Positions 1 to 9,028 are shown, counted from the stretch's first letter. The stretch is DNA of 64,000 nt from Marinomonas ushuaiensis DSM 15871 (GCF_000521805.1 NZ_JAMB01000001.1:310001-374000); one strand, 5' to 3'. Numbers and translations: made by a program. The notes: a model not told the origin generated them from the sequence alone.

Positions 1-134
1 AGTAAAAAGATACATAAAATATAGCATCAGAGTCTGTGTAGCTCTAACACTTGATGCAAATTCATTGGTTTTCAGTCTCGTATACTATTCCATAATAGAG
101 TAAAAAAGCCTTATGAAAAAAACTCAAGAAATAA

Positions 135-356
135 TGGTTTGTCTTTATCGCAAATATCTATGGTGTTGATCTTGATTTCACCGGCTATCTGACGGTTGTT
201 CTCATGTCTGTTTTTGCATCGATTGGTACCGCAGTTAATGTGTCTGGTTATGTCGTTGTTTCTGTCGCGAAGAGCGAAGGGCAACTGGATGAAAGTATTT
301 ACAATGATCCAGAAGCGGGTAACCAGTTAGAGCTTCACACAGAGCACAAAGTGTAA
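135..356 (+). pseudogene. Remnant of a dicarboxylate/amino acid:cation symporter (DAACS family), C-terminal part with an internal deletion
   Basis: The open frame from 135 to the TAA at 354-356 encodes about 73 residues without a start codon. It begins with a stretch like the conserved membrane segment of DctA/GltP-type symporters (FIANIYGVDLDF, then VVLMSVFASIGTA) and runs directly into the family's later TAVNVSG and VAKSEG motifs. In intact members some 40 residues (GVPG onward, including the loop before the last helices) lie between ASIGTA and the TAVNVSG-like motif, so the frame has lost this piece, perhaps at the shared Thr-Ala codons. An ATG at 114 starts a short lysine-rich frame that could be the old N-terminus, but it is out of frame and stops at once. 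It cannot form a working transporter. The family assignment is by recalled motifs, not by search. Confidence 0.6.
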
Positions 357-390
357 TTTTTCAGATCTTAAAAAACACCTTAGTGAACTA

Positions 391-423
391 AAAAATCCTC
401 GCCTAATCGCGAGGATTTTTTTA
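391..423 (+). terminator. Rho-independent terminator after the symporter remnant
   Basis: An 11-12 bp stem (AAAATCCTCGC pairing with GCGAGGATTTT) with a six-base loop is followed by a run of T. It probably ended the transcript of the now broken symporter gene. Confidence 0.8.
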
Positions 424-617
424 TGGGCGTGAGAAAAATATATGGCGATAAGACTAGGTTAAACCTCGATCTAATAAGTCATTCATTTGAGAGTGAAATA
501 AGTTTTGTAAAAGAGTTTTTGAATTCTGAAAAAAGTATGAACCCTATGTGCATTCGCAGGGATTCGGTTGTTTTTGAGTACTCTATCGCCAAGTATGTAG
601 TGAGTAAGACGAAATAA
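423..617 (+). CDS. Hypothetical 64-residue protein
   Basis: Not recognised. The ATG lies in the T-run of the preceding terminator, and the GAGG of the terminator's 3' arm (411-414) stands eight bases upstream, where a ribosome binding site should be. The product would be small and polar, rich in Ser, Glu and Lys, with two cysteines and no signal peptide or membrane segment. It ends 24 bases before the DUF2383 gene on the same strand. It may be chance coding in an intergenic gap, since no conserved motif supports it. Confidence 0.3.
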   Translation: MGVRKIYGDKTRLNLDLISHSFESEISFVKEFLNSEKSMNPMCIRRDSVVFEYSIAKYVVSKTK

Positions 618-641
618 ACAAAACGCTAATCAGGAGGAAAC

Positions 642-1091
642 ATGCAAAATCAAACAGATCAAGTCAAACATATTACAGACATTATAAAAGTGATGAATGG
701 TGGTATGGAATTCTACCAAGAGGCGAAAACTAAAATAGGCACGGACTCTTACAAAGTGTTCTTTAATCGAATGATCAGTGCTAAACGGGAAGCGGCGGCA
801 GAGTTACAGCAGTTCGCGGTCCAAGAGCAAGGAGAGCTAGAGAAAGATACAAGTAACGCGGTGAAACTGCGTCAGTCTTATACCAAATTACTCTCTAAGA
901 TATCTGGTGATACCACTGCCTTTACTTACATTGATCAACTGGAGGAAGTGGAGGATAAAGTACTAGAAGAAATCGATATTGCGCTTGAAAGAGAGCAACC
1001 GCAAAACTGTGAAATAATACTTCAGCGAATCAAAGTAAGAATGAAAGAGTGTCATGATGAAATGAAAGCGCTGCAACAAACGACTGTTTAG
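642..1091 (+). CDS. DUF2383 (PA2169-type) four-helix-bundle protein
   Basis: A 149-residue, highly charged, all-helical protein that resembles the PA2169/DUF2383 family, a ferritin-like four-helix bundle of unknown biochemical role often seen in stress-responsive genes. The first helix contains GGMEFYQEAKTKI, the second the MISAKREAAAELQQ stretch, and the C-terminal helices are rich in Glu, Lys and Gln. There is no signal peptide, so it is probably cytoplasmic. The start is well supported by an AGGAGG-like site (631-636) six bases before the ATG. It stands alone between the symporter remnant and the converging radical SAM gene. The family assignment is moderately sure; function is unknown. 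Confidence 0.65.
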   Translation: MQNQTDQVKHITDIIKVMNGGMEFYQEAKTKIGTDSYKVFFNRMISAKREAAAELQQFAVQEQGELEKDTSNAVKLRQSYTKLLSKISGDTTAFTYIDQLEEVEDKVLEEIDIALEREQPQNCEIILQRIKVRMKECHDEMKALQQTTV

Positions 1092-1170
1092 TATTTCCAA
1101 GTGAGTGCATGACAGTAACCCCAAAAGCCAGCATTTACAGATAAGAAGTGATTACTATTGAACGATGTGA

Positions 1171-3099
1171 TTAGCTATTGGCAATCACGTCGTTCACGGC
1201 TTTTGATATCAATGTATTTTTAACCAATGTCGGAGTGACAGGCAGTTCAAACCAGAAGTCCATCGGCTGATCAAAACCGATGCCATGCATGTAGTTATAG
1301 AGCGCTTTACGTAACCCTTCGCCTAGCATTTGATGGTTTGTGCCTGTTGGATCGGTGAAGTCCACATCGTTTTCAGCAAACAAAATATCAGGACGTTCAG
1401 CCAGTGTAATGCCGAACTCTTCAGGGTTAACACCAATCGGACTGTGAACGGTGGCAGCGAATCGATGCCAGAATGCGGATTGGAAACAACCTTGATCCAT
1501 CATCTGACGCACCATTTCTAATGCATCAATGGTTTCTTGTTCTGTTTGTGTTGGGAAGCCATACATCAAGTAAGCATGAACCAAAATGTCCGCATCGCTG
1601 AAGGCTTTGGTCACGCGCGCGACTTGCTCGACACTCACGCCTTTTTTCATCAATTTAAGTAATCGATCTGATGCGACTTCAAGACCGCCACTCACGGCGA
1701 CACAGCCAGAATCCGCCAATAGCTGGCAACGCTCTGGCGTAAAGGTTTTTTCAAAGCGAATATTGCCCCACCAACTAATTACCACACCTCGTTCGATCAG
1801 GCGTGTTGCTAATGCGAATAAAGCTTTTGGTGGTGCAGCTTCATCAACAAAATGGAAACCGGTTTGTCCCGTTTCTTCGATTAGTTCTTCGATTCGATCT
1901 ACCAGAATATCAGCACCAGCGGCATCGTAACGGTCGATGTAATCCAAAGTCACATCGCAAAAGCTGCATTTACGCCAATAACAACCGTGGGCAATAGTCA
2001 GTTTGTTCCAGCGACCATCGCTCCAAATTCGGTGCATAGGATTGAGCATTTCACACAAAGAAAGGTATTCGCCTAATGGCAAACCATCGTATATGGGCGT
2101 GCCCACATCAGTTTGCGGAATATCATGGAGTTCGGCATTTTCATTGTAGTGAACGTATTGTTCGCCATTGTCGTCTTCTGCGAGGAAATACGTTCGTACT
2201 AAATCGTCTATTTCTCGCTGTCCGTCAAAGTATTCTAGCAAGGTCATAAAAGGACGTTCGCCGTCATCCAAACAAATGAAATCGACAAATTCAAAAATCC
2301 GTGGGTCTTTTAAAGCGCGTAATTCGGTATTTACAAAACCGCCTCCCATGACGATAGGTAAATCAGGGTTAATCGCTTTACAAGTTTGCGCGATGCGTAA
2401 AGCACCTAATACATTGCCAGGAAAAGGTACGGTTAACGCAACGACGCTGGGTTGGGTTTCTTCTAAATACAGCTCGACTAATTGTTCTAGAATTTCAGAG
2501 CTGAAACTTGGCTCGCCCATTAGCGTATCGTAGAGATTATCAAAACTAGGATTCGCTGCTGCGAGGCGTTCACCATAACGACTGACTTCAAAATAAGGGT
2601 CAACGCCTTGGGTAATGACCGCAGACAAATCATTGATAAATAAAGTCGCTAAATACTTTGCCTTGTCTTGCAGACCTAAACTGCCAAACGCTGTTTTCAG
2701 GATATCGCCCGACACGGCTTCCATCTGAGCAATGGCATCAAATGCAGGGCCTTCAGGTAAAAAACGGCGAGAAACAATACGCAAAGCAAGACTTGGGTCT
2801 TTGCCTTGCAAGAAACGAATAACAGGCTCAACACAAAGACGATAGCGGTCAAATTCTGCCATGAAGGTGTAAATTACGTCTGGAAGTTCATCGTCTTCAA
2901 ACGCCTCGAAATTGTCTTCCACATGCTGACGGATAATATCCAGTGCAGGCATGGTCATCATTTCAAGAAAAAGCTCAATCGCAGGATCTCGTTGTACTGC
3001 TTGATAACCACGAGAGCGCAAAAAACCAGTTAAATACGCCGTCGCTGGATACGGTGTATTTAACTGCGTCATCGGTGGAGTCATCAAAAGAACAGTCAT
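1171..3099 (-). CDS. B12-binding-domain radical SAM protein
   Basis: A 642-residue radical SAM enzyme. The N-terminal part begins with a MTVLLMTPPMTQLNTPYP strand-loop typical of cobalamin-binding radical SAM proteins, and a Rossmann-like stretch (VVALTVPFPGNVLGALR, then PIVMGGGFVNTE, around residues 220-260) looks like the B12 domain. The cluster motif near residues 370-380 is GCYWRKCSFCD, a CX4CX2C spacing instead of the usual CX3CX2C. A later GGLEVASDRLLKLMKKGVS stretch and AYLMYGFPTQTEQE match the SAM-binding barrel. The reaction is unknown; relatives methylate or rearrange substrates. It is a single gene on the minus strand, with AAGG just before the ATG. A long hairpin overlaps its stop codon. 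Confidence 0.8.
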   Translation of the reverse strand: MTVLLMTPPMTQLNTPYPATAYLTGFLRSRGYQAVQRDPAIELFLEMMTMPALDIIRQHVEDNFEAFEDDELPDVIYTFMAEFDRYRLCVEPVIRFLQGKDPSLALRIVSRRFLPEGPAFDAIAQMEAVSGDILKTAFGSLGLQDKAKYLATLFINDLSAVITQGVDPYFEVSRYGERLAAANPSFDNLYDTLMGEPSFSSEILEQLVELYLEETQPSVVALTVPFPGNVLGALRIAQTCKAINPDLPIVMGGGFVNTELRALKDPRIFEFVDFICLDDGERPFMTLLEYFDGQREIDDLVRTYFLAEDDNGEQYVHYNENAELHDIPQTDVGTPIYDGLPLGEYLSLCEMLNPMHRIWSDGRWNKLTIAHGCYWRKCSFCDVTLDYIDRYDAAGADILVDRIEELIEETGQTGFHFVDEAAPPKALFALATRLIERGVVISWWGNIRFEKTFTPERCQLLADSGCVAVSGGLEVASDRLLKLMKKGVSVEQVARVTKAFSDADILVHAYLMYGFPTQTEQETIDALEMVRQMMDQGCFQSAFWHRFAATVHSPIGVNPEEFGITLAERPDILFAENDVDFTDPTGTNHQMLGEGLRKALYNYMHGIGFDQPMDFWFELPVTPTLVKNTLISKAVNDVIANS

Positions 3100-3198
3100 G
3101 GTTTGCCTTGGTACTAAATAGAAAGTGAAAATAGAAAATGAAACGAATCAGAATGAAATGGATTCTAGCACTTTACCTCAAAAAGAGGGCATAACCTT

Positions 3199-3876
3199 TT
3201 ACTCTAGAATGGCTTTTAGGTGGCCGCTACCCAATTGTTGCATTTGCCGCTCAACCCAAATCACCCTTTGGCCAAGATAAAAGGTCAATGCATTGGCTTG
3301 TCTCGTACGAGGACTTGGCAACATAACGGCTAATCGAGCGGCTTGATTTCTAGTCAAACGACTGGCTGATCGATTGAAATAATGTTGGCTTGCGGCTTCT
3401 ACGCCATAGATGCCTTTGCCGAATTCCGCCACATTCACATACACTTCTAAAATGCGTTTCTTGCCCCAAATAACTTCAAGGCTCACCGCTAAAACTGCCT
3501 CTAAGCCTTTTCTTACTAAGCTTCGTCCAGACCAAAGAAAGATGTTTTTCGCCGTTTGTTGCGTAATAGTACTGGCGCCACGAAGACCATTGCCATCTTC
3601 ATATTGGCTAATCGCTTTCGTAATGGCGGCAACATCCACACCGTAGTGGTTAGGGAAGCGTTGATCTTCTGACGCAACAAACGCCAAAGGAACATAGGAT
3701 GGAAGCTTATCAATGCTTATCCAATTTTGTTTCACTGGATAATCACTCTGCAACATAAAGGAAGACGTCGACAGCGGCACGAATCTAAGTACGAATAAAA
3801 AGACAACGAACAGCAGAGCCGCACGCCAAAGGACAAACCATACTTTACCGAACATACTTCGCTTACGCTTTGCCAT
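3199..3876 (-). CDS. mtgA: Monofunctional biosynthetic peptidoglycan transglycosylase
   Basis: MtgA polymerises lipid II into glycan strands at the outer face of the inner membrane. The 225-residue protein has a basic N-terminus, one membrane segment (about residues 12-32) and a GT51 domain. The catalytic glutamate lies in VASEDQRFPNHYGVD, followed by GASTITQQTAKN, the KGLEAVLAVSLEVIWGKKRILE stretch, and YVNVAEFGKGIYGVEAAS. Length is normal for the family, and no transpeptidase domain follows, which separates it from class A penicillin-binding proteins. Its transcript points away from the DUF2256 and polA genes upstream; about 100 bases separate it from the radical SAM gene downstream. Confidence 0.95.
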   Translation of the reverse strand: MAKRKRSMFGKVWFVLWRAALLFVVFLFVLRFVPLSTSSFMLQSDYPVKQNWISIDKLPSYVPLAFVASEDQRFPNHYGVDVAAITKAISQYEDGNGLRGASTITQQTAKNIFLWSGRSLVRKGLEAVLAVSLEVIWGKKRILEVYVNVAEFGKGIYGVEAASQHYFNRSASRLTRNQAARLAVMLPSPRTRQANALTFYLGQRVIWVERQMQQLGSGHLKAILE

Positions 3877-4262
3877 CTAATGTCTCTTGTAGGGTTTAAT
3901 AAGCCTAAGGCTTCGTCAATAAAGTGTAAGAGTATCGGGTATTGGAGATTTAGGCTAGAAGGCAACTAAAAGTGTGCTGTAGCGCAGAAATTAAATAGCT
4001 ATTATTAATAAATAAAATCATTCGATTAGATGTGAAAAGCGAAAAACGCACCCGAGCCAAATCGCTACAATCTTACATAACCAAATGCCAGCCACATAAA
4101 ACATTCAAACTCACAGGTGCACAAGGGTCATCTGCTTTAGAACAGACGAACATCATCATGCTGCTTTATTACGCGATGTATTTGACGCAGAAATGGTAGG
4201 TCGATTAAGTAAAGGAACAAGAAACTTAAAAAGTTTAAGGTTACATTGAAAATGAAATACAA
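3877..4262. other. Intergenic stretch without a recognised gene
   Basis: Between mtgA and the DUF2256 gene there are about 390 bases of AT-rich sequence. All frames are broken by stops. A stretch at about 4110-4200 gives weak protein-like fragments in two frames but matches nothing I recognise. The mtgA promoter should be at its left end. Confidence 0.4.
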
Positions 4263-4412
4263 CTATAACTCTCGACTTTTCCCTTGTCGTCTACAGCGTT
4301 CGGAACAATATTTCACCTGTGGCCAATCACGCTCCCACTTTTTACGCCACGTAAATGGACGCTGACAGACAAGGCAAATCTTTTTAGGTAAATGAATTTT
4401 TTTATGAGGCAT
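4263..4412 (-). CDS. DUF2256 small zinc-ribbon-like protein
   Basis: A 49-codon gene read by hand on the minus strand, ATG at 4412-4410 and TAG at 4265-4263. The product starts [20 protein letters not shown] and continues through [10 protein letters not shown] to [10 protein letters not shown]. This is the compact DUF2256 pattern: CxxC near residues 14-17, the tryptophan-rich WRKKWERDW centre, then CSERC. It is probably a metal-binding cytoplasmic protein of unknown role; in marine bacteria it is often next to cryptochrome or photolyase genes, which here lie 30 kb away. It sits between polA (upstream on the same strand) and mtgA. Confidence 0.85.
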   Translation of the reverse strand: MPHKKIHLPKKICLVCQRPFTWRKKWERDWPQVKYCSERCRRQGKSREL

Positions 4413-4461
4413 AGAAAGAGTTACGTAAACTATGCTTATTGGGATCAGTTCAAAAGAAGGC

Positions 4462-4498
4462 AGACCCCTTTAAATATTTAGGAGATCTGACCCCTTTT
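4462..4498 (+). repeat. REP-like element, single-arm copy of the GATCTGACCCCTTTT repeat
   Basis: AGACCCCTTT at 4462-4471 is followed by GATCTGACCCCTTTT at 4484-4498. The second unit is identical to one arm of the inverted repeat between ahpC and ahpF (47087-47101). It lies 16 bases beyond the polA stop codon. Such GGGGTCAGA-type units are common intergenic repeats in marine gammaproteobacteria; mobilisation by a RAYT-type transposase is an inference. Confidence 0.7.
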
Positions 4499-4514
4499 AG
4501 TCCGCTGTTAAGTC

Positions 4515-7286
4515 CTAATGGGCTTCGTCCCAGTTGTCTCCAACCCCAGCTTCTACCAATAACGGCACGTCTATTTTGCTGCTGTTTTCCATGATGTCGA
4601 CGATTTTAGTCTGAGCTTCTTCTAGGTCTTTTTCAGCGATTTCGAAGATGAGTTCATCGTGCACTTGCAGGATCATTTTCACGTCTAGTTCTGTTGTGGC
4701 GTGCCAGTCGTGCATTTTGATCATGGCGCGTTTGATGATGTCGGCGGCGGAGCCTTGCATCGGTGCGTTGATCGCGGTGCGTTCTGCGGCTTGGCGCATC
4801 ATGGCGTTGCTGGCTTTGATGTCTGGCAAGTACAAGCGGCGGCCATAGATGGTTTCTACAAAGCCTTTTTCTTTTGCGCCTTCACGGGTGTTTTCCATAT
4901 ATTGCTGTACGCCGGGGTAGCGTTCGAAATAACGTTTTATGTATTTCGCGGCTTCTGGGCGACTAATATCAAGCTGTTTCGCGAGCCCAAACGCAGACAT
5001 GCCGTAAATCAAGCCGAAGTTGATGGCTTTGGCACGGCGGCGTTGTTCTGTGGTTACTTCGTCTAAGGTGACTTCAAACACTTCCGCTGCGGTGGCTTTA
5101 TGCACGTCAGCGTCTCTGGTGAAGGCGTCTAGCAAACCTTTGTCTTGTGACAAGTGCGCCATGATGCGAAGTTCCACTTGGGAGTAATCGGCTGCGAGCA
5201 ATTTGTAACCTGTCGGAGCGATAAAGGCTTGGCGAATACGACGGCCTTCTGCGCTACGGATTGGGATGTTCTGTAAGTTCGGATCGGTCGATGACAAACG
5301 TCCTGTTGCGGTGATCGCCTGATGGTAAGACGTGTGTATACGGCCTGTTTTTTGAATCATTTCTGGTAGCTTGTCGGTGTAAGTGGATTTCAACTTAGAC
5401 AAGGTACGATGTTCCATGATCAAGCGCGGCAGTTCATGCTCTTGTGCTAGTTCTTGCAAAATAGGTTCCGCCGTAGACGGCTGACCTTTTGGCGTTTTCT
5501 TGAGGATTGGTAAGCCTTGCTTCTCGAACAAGATGACTTGCAGTTGCTTTGGTGAGCTCAAGTTGAAGCTTTCGCCTGCTTGTTCGTGGGCTTTTATTTC
5601 CAATTCTTGTAACTTAGCGCCAATTTCAGTGCTTTGAATATGCAGTAATTCTGGGTCGATTAAGGCGCCTGTTTGTTCCATTTTCGCTAGAACAGGAATC
5701 AATGGACATTCGATGTCTTTAAAGATGCTGACGAGTTCTGGCGTTTTTTCGATGAGCGGCCAAATGGCTTGATGAAGACGTAAGGTAATGTCGGCGTCTT
5801 CTGCTGCGTAAAAGGCAGCTTGCTCTAGGTCGATTTCATTGAAGGTTTTTTGCTTTTTACCTTTTCCTGCGAGTTCTTCAAAACTCACGCAAGTGTGACC
5901 TAAGAATTTCTTCGCCAAGGTGTCCATGTCATGGCGTGAGCTGACGGAGTTGTAAACGTACGATTCCAACATGGTGTCGTAAGCAATACCGCGCAAGGTA
6001 ATGTCGTAGTTGTTCAAGACATTGGCGTCGTATTTAAGGTGTTGGCCAACTTTTGCTTTGCTGTCGTCTTCTAGCCAAGGTTTTAGCTGTTCCAATACCC
6101 AAGCGCGATCAAGTTGTTCTGGCGCGCCTTCGTAATCGTGGGCGAACGGAACATAAGCCGCAACACCAGCTTCGACGGAGAAAGACACGCCGACCAATTC
6201 TGCTGCCATGTAGTTCAAAGACGTGGTTTCTGTGTCGAAGGCGGTAAGTTCGGCGGTTTGGATTTTCTCTAACCAAACATTGAACGCATCTTTGTCCAAA
6301 ACAGTTTCGTAGTGCACTTCAACATTAGAGGCAACAGGTGAGTCCACTTGACCATCAAGGTTGCCGACTGTGTCGCTGGCGGTTTCAATACTTGGTGCTT
6401 TATCGAGATCGGTTAACCAAGTTTTGAATTCTAATTTAGTGAACCATTCACGTAAGATATCTTTGTTTGCTTCGCCGTTTGCCAATTCTAAAGAGTTAAA
6501 AGGCAGTTCTACATCGCACTTTATTGTTGCGAGTAAATAGGACAATTCCGCCATTTCTTTGTTGTCTTCCATCTTTTGCTTCATGGTTTTGGAACCACGG
6601 AAACCTAAGTCGGCGATGTCATCTAAGCGTGTGTAGATGTCTTTGATGCTGCCCAAACCTTGTAATAAGGCCAGTGCGGTTTTTTCACCCACGCCCGGAA
6701 CACCAGGAATGTTGTCGACTTTGTCGCCCATTAAGGCGAGGTAATCAATAATGAGTTCTGCAGGAATACCGAATTTGTCTTTGACACCTTGAATGTCCAT
6801 GACAGTGTTGTTCATGGTATTCACGAGAGTGACCTTGTCTGTCACCAATTGCGCCATGTCTTTATCGCCCGTAGACACAACAACTTCACGTCCTGCTTCA
6901 CCGACTTGTTTGGCGATGGTGCCGATCACATCGTCGGCTTCTACACCGTCGATAACGACCAGAGGTAACCCCATGGCTTCCACCATGCGGTGAATCGGTT
7001 CAATTTGTGGTCGTAAGTCGTCGGGCATTGGCGGACGTTGTGCTTTGTATTCGCTGTAAATTTCATCGCGGAAGGTTTTGCCCTTGGCATCAAATATGAT
7101 CACCATGGGTGAATCTGGGTAGGTTTTGATTAGGCTGCGGATCATGCTGATCACACCGCGAGTGGCGTTCGTTGGGTGTCCATCGCTGGTGTGCATCGGC
7201 GGAATGGCGTGAAAAGCTCGGTAAAGATAAGACGAGCCGTCGACGAGAACCATAGGTGGAGTTTGTGTTGATGAATCCGTAGCCAA
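4515..7286 (-). CDS. polA: DNA polymerase I
   Basis: A 923-residue polymerase for Okazaki fragment processing and repair. The 5' nuclease domain (about 1-290) has GVEADDVIGTIA, STGDKDMAQLV and the helix-hairpin NIPGVPGVGEKTA. The 3'-5' exonuclease domain keeps its acidic residues in FDTETTSLNYM, LKYDANVL and AAEDADITLRL, so proofreading should be active. The polymerase domain has motif A DYSQVELRIMAHLS, the O-helix KAINFGLIYGMS and motif C LQVHDELIFE. Length is normal. It is transcribed away from thrB; polA next to thrB and the zur-znu genes is also known from Pseudomonas. The REP-like element follows its stop codon. Confidence 0.98.
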   Translation of the reverse strand: MATDSSTQTPPMVLVDGSSYLYRAFHAIPPMHTSDGHPTNATRGVISMIRSLIKTYPDSPMVIIFDAKGKTFRDEIYSEYKAQRPPMPDDLRPQIEPIHRMVEAMGLPLVVIDGVEADDVIGTIAKQVGEAGREVVVSTGDKDMAQLVTDKVTLVNTMNNTVMDIQGVKDKFGIPAELIIDYLALMGDKVDNIPGVPGVGEKTALALLQGLGSIKDIYTRLDDIADLGFRGSKTMKQKMEDNKEMAELSYLLATIKCDVELPFNSLELANGEANKDILREWFTKLEFKTWLTDLDKAPSIETASDTVGNLDGQVDSPVASNVEVHYETVLDKDAFNVWLEKIQTAELTAFDTETTSLNYMAAELVGVSFSVEAGVAAYVPFAHDYEGAPEQLDRAWVLEQLKPWLEDDSKAKVGQHLKYDANVLNNYDITLRGIAYDTMLESYVYNSVSSRHDMDTLAKKFLGHTCVSFEELAGKGKKQKTFNEIDLEQAAFYAAEDADITLRLHQAIWPLIEKTPELVSIFKDIECPLIPVLAKMEQTGALIDPELLHIQSTEIGAKLQELEIKAHEQAGESFNLSSPKQLQVILFEKQGLPILKKTPKGQPSTAEPILQELAQEHELPRLIMEHRTLSKLKSTYTDKLPEMIQKTGRIHTSYHQAITATGRLSSTDPNLQNIPIRSAEGRRIRQAFIAPTGYKLLAADYSQVELRIMAHLSQDKGLLDAFTRDADVHKATAAEVFEVTLDEVTTEQRRRAKAINFGLIYGMSAFGLAKQLDISRPEAAKYIKRYFERYPGVQQYMENTREGAKEKGFVETIYGRRLYLPDIKASNAMMRQAAERTAINAPMQGSAADIIKRAMIKMHDWHATTELDVKMILQVHDELIFEIAEKDLEEAQTKIVDIMENSSKIDVPLLVEAGVGDNWDEAH

Positions 7287-7489
7287 AATAGAACCTCTGC
7301 ATAAATAGGCGATAATTACGCTCTATTCTAAAGGCTTATTAGTATTTTTACAGTCTAAATACCCACTACATTGTGTTCAGGGATCGAATAATACGAATTG
7401 ACCTTTTGCCACTTATTGTGGAGCATAGGCGTTTACTCTTTTTACCATCACAATAACCATTTTTTTGAACTTCAATTAGGTAAGACAAC

Positions 7490-8446
7490 TTGGCTGTTTA
7501 CACATCCCTTTCTGACTCTGACATGCGTGCTTTAGTGGCCGATTATTATTTGGGTGAACTGGTTTCATTCCAAGGTATTTCTGGTGGCGTAGAAAACACC
7601 AATTATTTTTTAGTGACGACCACAGGAAAGTACGTGGTGACACTGTTTGAAGAGTTTGAGTTAGACGAAGTCCCGTATTTCTTAGACGTTGTCGCGCATT
7701 TGAAACACAAAGGCTTTAATGTGCCAGCGGCCTTGATTGATATTCATGGCGAGCGTTTACGTGTGGTGAATGATCGTCCTGCGATTATTGTGGACTGTTT
7801 TCCTGGTGGTGAACTTAAACAAACCGATGAAAAATCGTGTCGGTTAATGGGCGAGGCTTTGGCGAAATTACACATTGCAGGGGAAGATTTTCCTGAACAT
7901 CGTGATAGTCACCGTGGTGTGACGTGGTGGCATAAAACATGCAAAGCCATTTCAGCAGAATTAGAACCGGAACAAGCACAATTACTGACCTCGCAAATTG
8001 CGGAGTTTGATGCTTTTATTGCTGAGCATGATGATTTGCCGAAAACCACGATTCATGGTGATTTGTTTTACAACAACACCTTGTTTGAAGACGGAAAATT
8101 GTCAGCGATTATTGATTTCTATAACGCCTGTCATTCTTGGGTTGTGTACGATCTAGCAATCGTTGTGAATGATTGGTGTACAGACGCGAAAACAGGCGAA
8201 TTAGATATGCCGAAATATCGTGCCTTACTAAAAGCGTATTTGCACGAACGGGAAGTCACTGACGAAGAGGTGATTGCTTGGCCTTATATGCTAAGGATTG
8301 CTGCGTTACGTTTCTGGTTGTCTCGTTTAGAAGCATGGCATGGTGCAAAAGATGATCCAGTGCGTTTAGCACAACAACACGATCCGCTTGAATTTCAGCG
8401 TATTTTAGAAGCGCGCATTCGTTATGCGCCCAGTTTAGTAGGGTAA
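7490..8446 (+). CDS. thrB: Homoserine kinase (aminoglycoside-phosphotransferase fold, ThrB type II)
   Basis: Phosphorylates homoserine in threonine synthesis. The 318-residue protein is of the APH-fold type found in Pseudomonas, not the GHMP type of E. coli. It has the nucleotide-loop region GGVENTNYFLVTTTGKYVVTLFE near residues 28-50, the catalytic loop IHGDLFYNNTLFE, and the metal-binding IDFYNACHSWVVYDLA. It starts at TTG (7490), with AGGTAAG at 7478-7484 as ribosome binding site; there is no better in-frame ATG before the conserved part. The DUF1007 gene follows after 18 bases, so the two are probably cotranscribed. Confidence 0.92.
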   Translation: MAVYTSLSDSDMRALVADYYLGELVSFQGISGGVENTNYFLVTTTGKYVVTLFEEFELDEVPYFLDVVAHLKHKGFNVPAALIDIHGERLRVVNDRPAIIVDCFPGGELKQTDEKSCRLMGEALAKLHIAGEDFPEHRDSHRGVTWWHKTCKAISAELEPEQAQLLTSQIAEFDAFIAEHDDLPKTTIHGDLFYNNTLFEDGKLSAIIDFYNACHSWVVYDLAIVVNDWCTDAKTGELDMPKYRALLKAYLHEREVTDEEVIAWPYMLRIAALRFWLSRLEAWHGAKDDPVRLAQQHDPLEFQRILEARIRYAPSLVG

Positions 8447-8464
8447 AAGGTCAGGTGAGATAAA

Positions 8465-9028
8465 ATGATCCGGTTTTGGTTGTTATTGATCAGTGTGTTG
8501 TATGTGAATACCGCTATGGCTCATCCACATGTATGGGTAGATTCTCAATATAGAATAGCCGTGGATCAGCCAAAAATTGAAACATTAGAAGGGACTTGGA
8601 GTCTTGATCTTTTTACCTCGATTAGTTTGATCGCAGAGTATGATGTTGATTCTGATGGCGAGCTTACTGGCCAAGAAAAAGTAGATATGATCGACGTTTT
8701 TACAAGCTTCGAGAATTATGGTTACTTTATTAAAATGAAGCAGGACGGAGTAGAGATAGTGCCAACCGGTGTGCGCATTCTTGATATTCGTATTCGCGAC
8801 CAAATGTTGTGGGTTCGCTTTGCCATTACTTTGCCTACGCCAGTTAATCTCGAAACTTCGACGCTGAGTTTGGCGTTTGGTGATGATGAATTATATTTTG
8901 CTATGGAACCATTAGAAGAAGGCTTGGTTCGCTTGTCAGGGGCATTGTCTGAGACATGTACGCCAATTAAACGCGAAGCAGAAGAAATGTCTGTAGCGTC
9001 TTGGATAGATTTGACCTGTAAGTCTTAA
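8465..9028 (+). CDS. DUF1007 family periplasmic protein, probably linked to zinc/nickel transport
   Basis: A 187-residue exported protein with a signal peptide (about 1-19, ending NTAMA before HPHVWVD). The HPHVWVD start of the mature chain is the DUF1007 hallmark, and an acidic DVDSDGELTGQEK segment (near residues 60-72) resembles a calcium-loop-like element of the family. Family members are usually next to NicO-type metal permeases, as here (the NicO gene is 1.5 kb on), and are thought to be periplasmic partners in metal handling; that is inferred from context. It follows thrB closely and may share its message with the LysE and MarC genes. Confidence 0.85.
   Translation: MIRFWLLLISVLYVNTAMAHPHVWVDSQYRIAVDQPKIETLEGTWSLDLFTSISLIAEYDVDSDGELTGQEKVDMIDVFTSFENYGYFIKMKQDGVEIVPTGVRILDIRIRDQMLWVRFAITLPTPVNLETSTLSLAFGDDELYFAMEPLEEGLVRLSGALSETCTPIKREAEEMSVASWIDLTCKS

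Noticed and set aside
4020..4260. Possible transposase or plasmid gene fragments between mtgA and the DUF2256 gene
   Set aside because: Only short, frame-shifting protein-like pieces without a recognisable motif; not enough to call a mobile element.
7477..7510. A GTAAGA before thrB as a third bufferin-type ECF promoter
   Set aside because: No CGTC stands 16 bases downstream; the sequence is part of the thrB ribosome binding site region.
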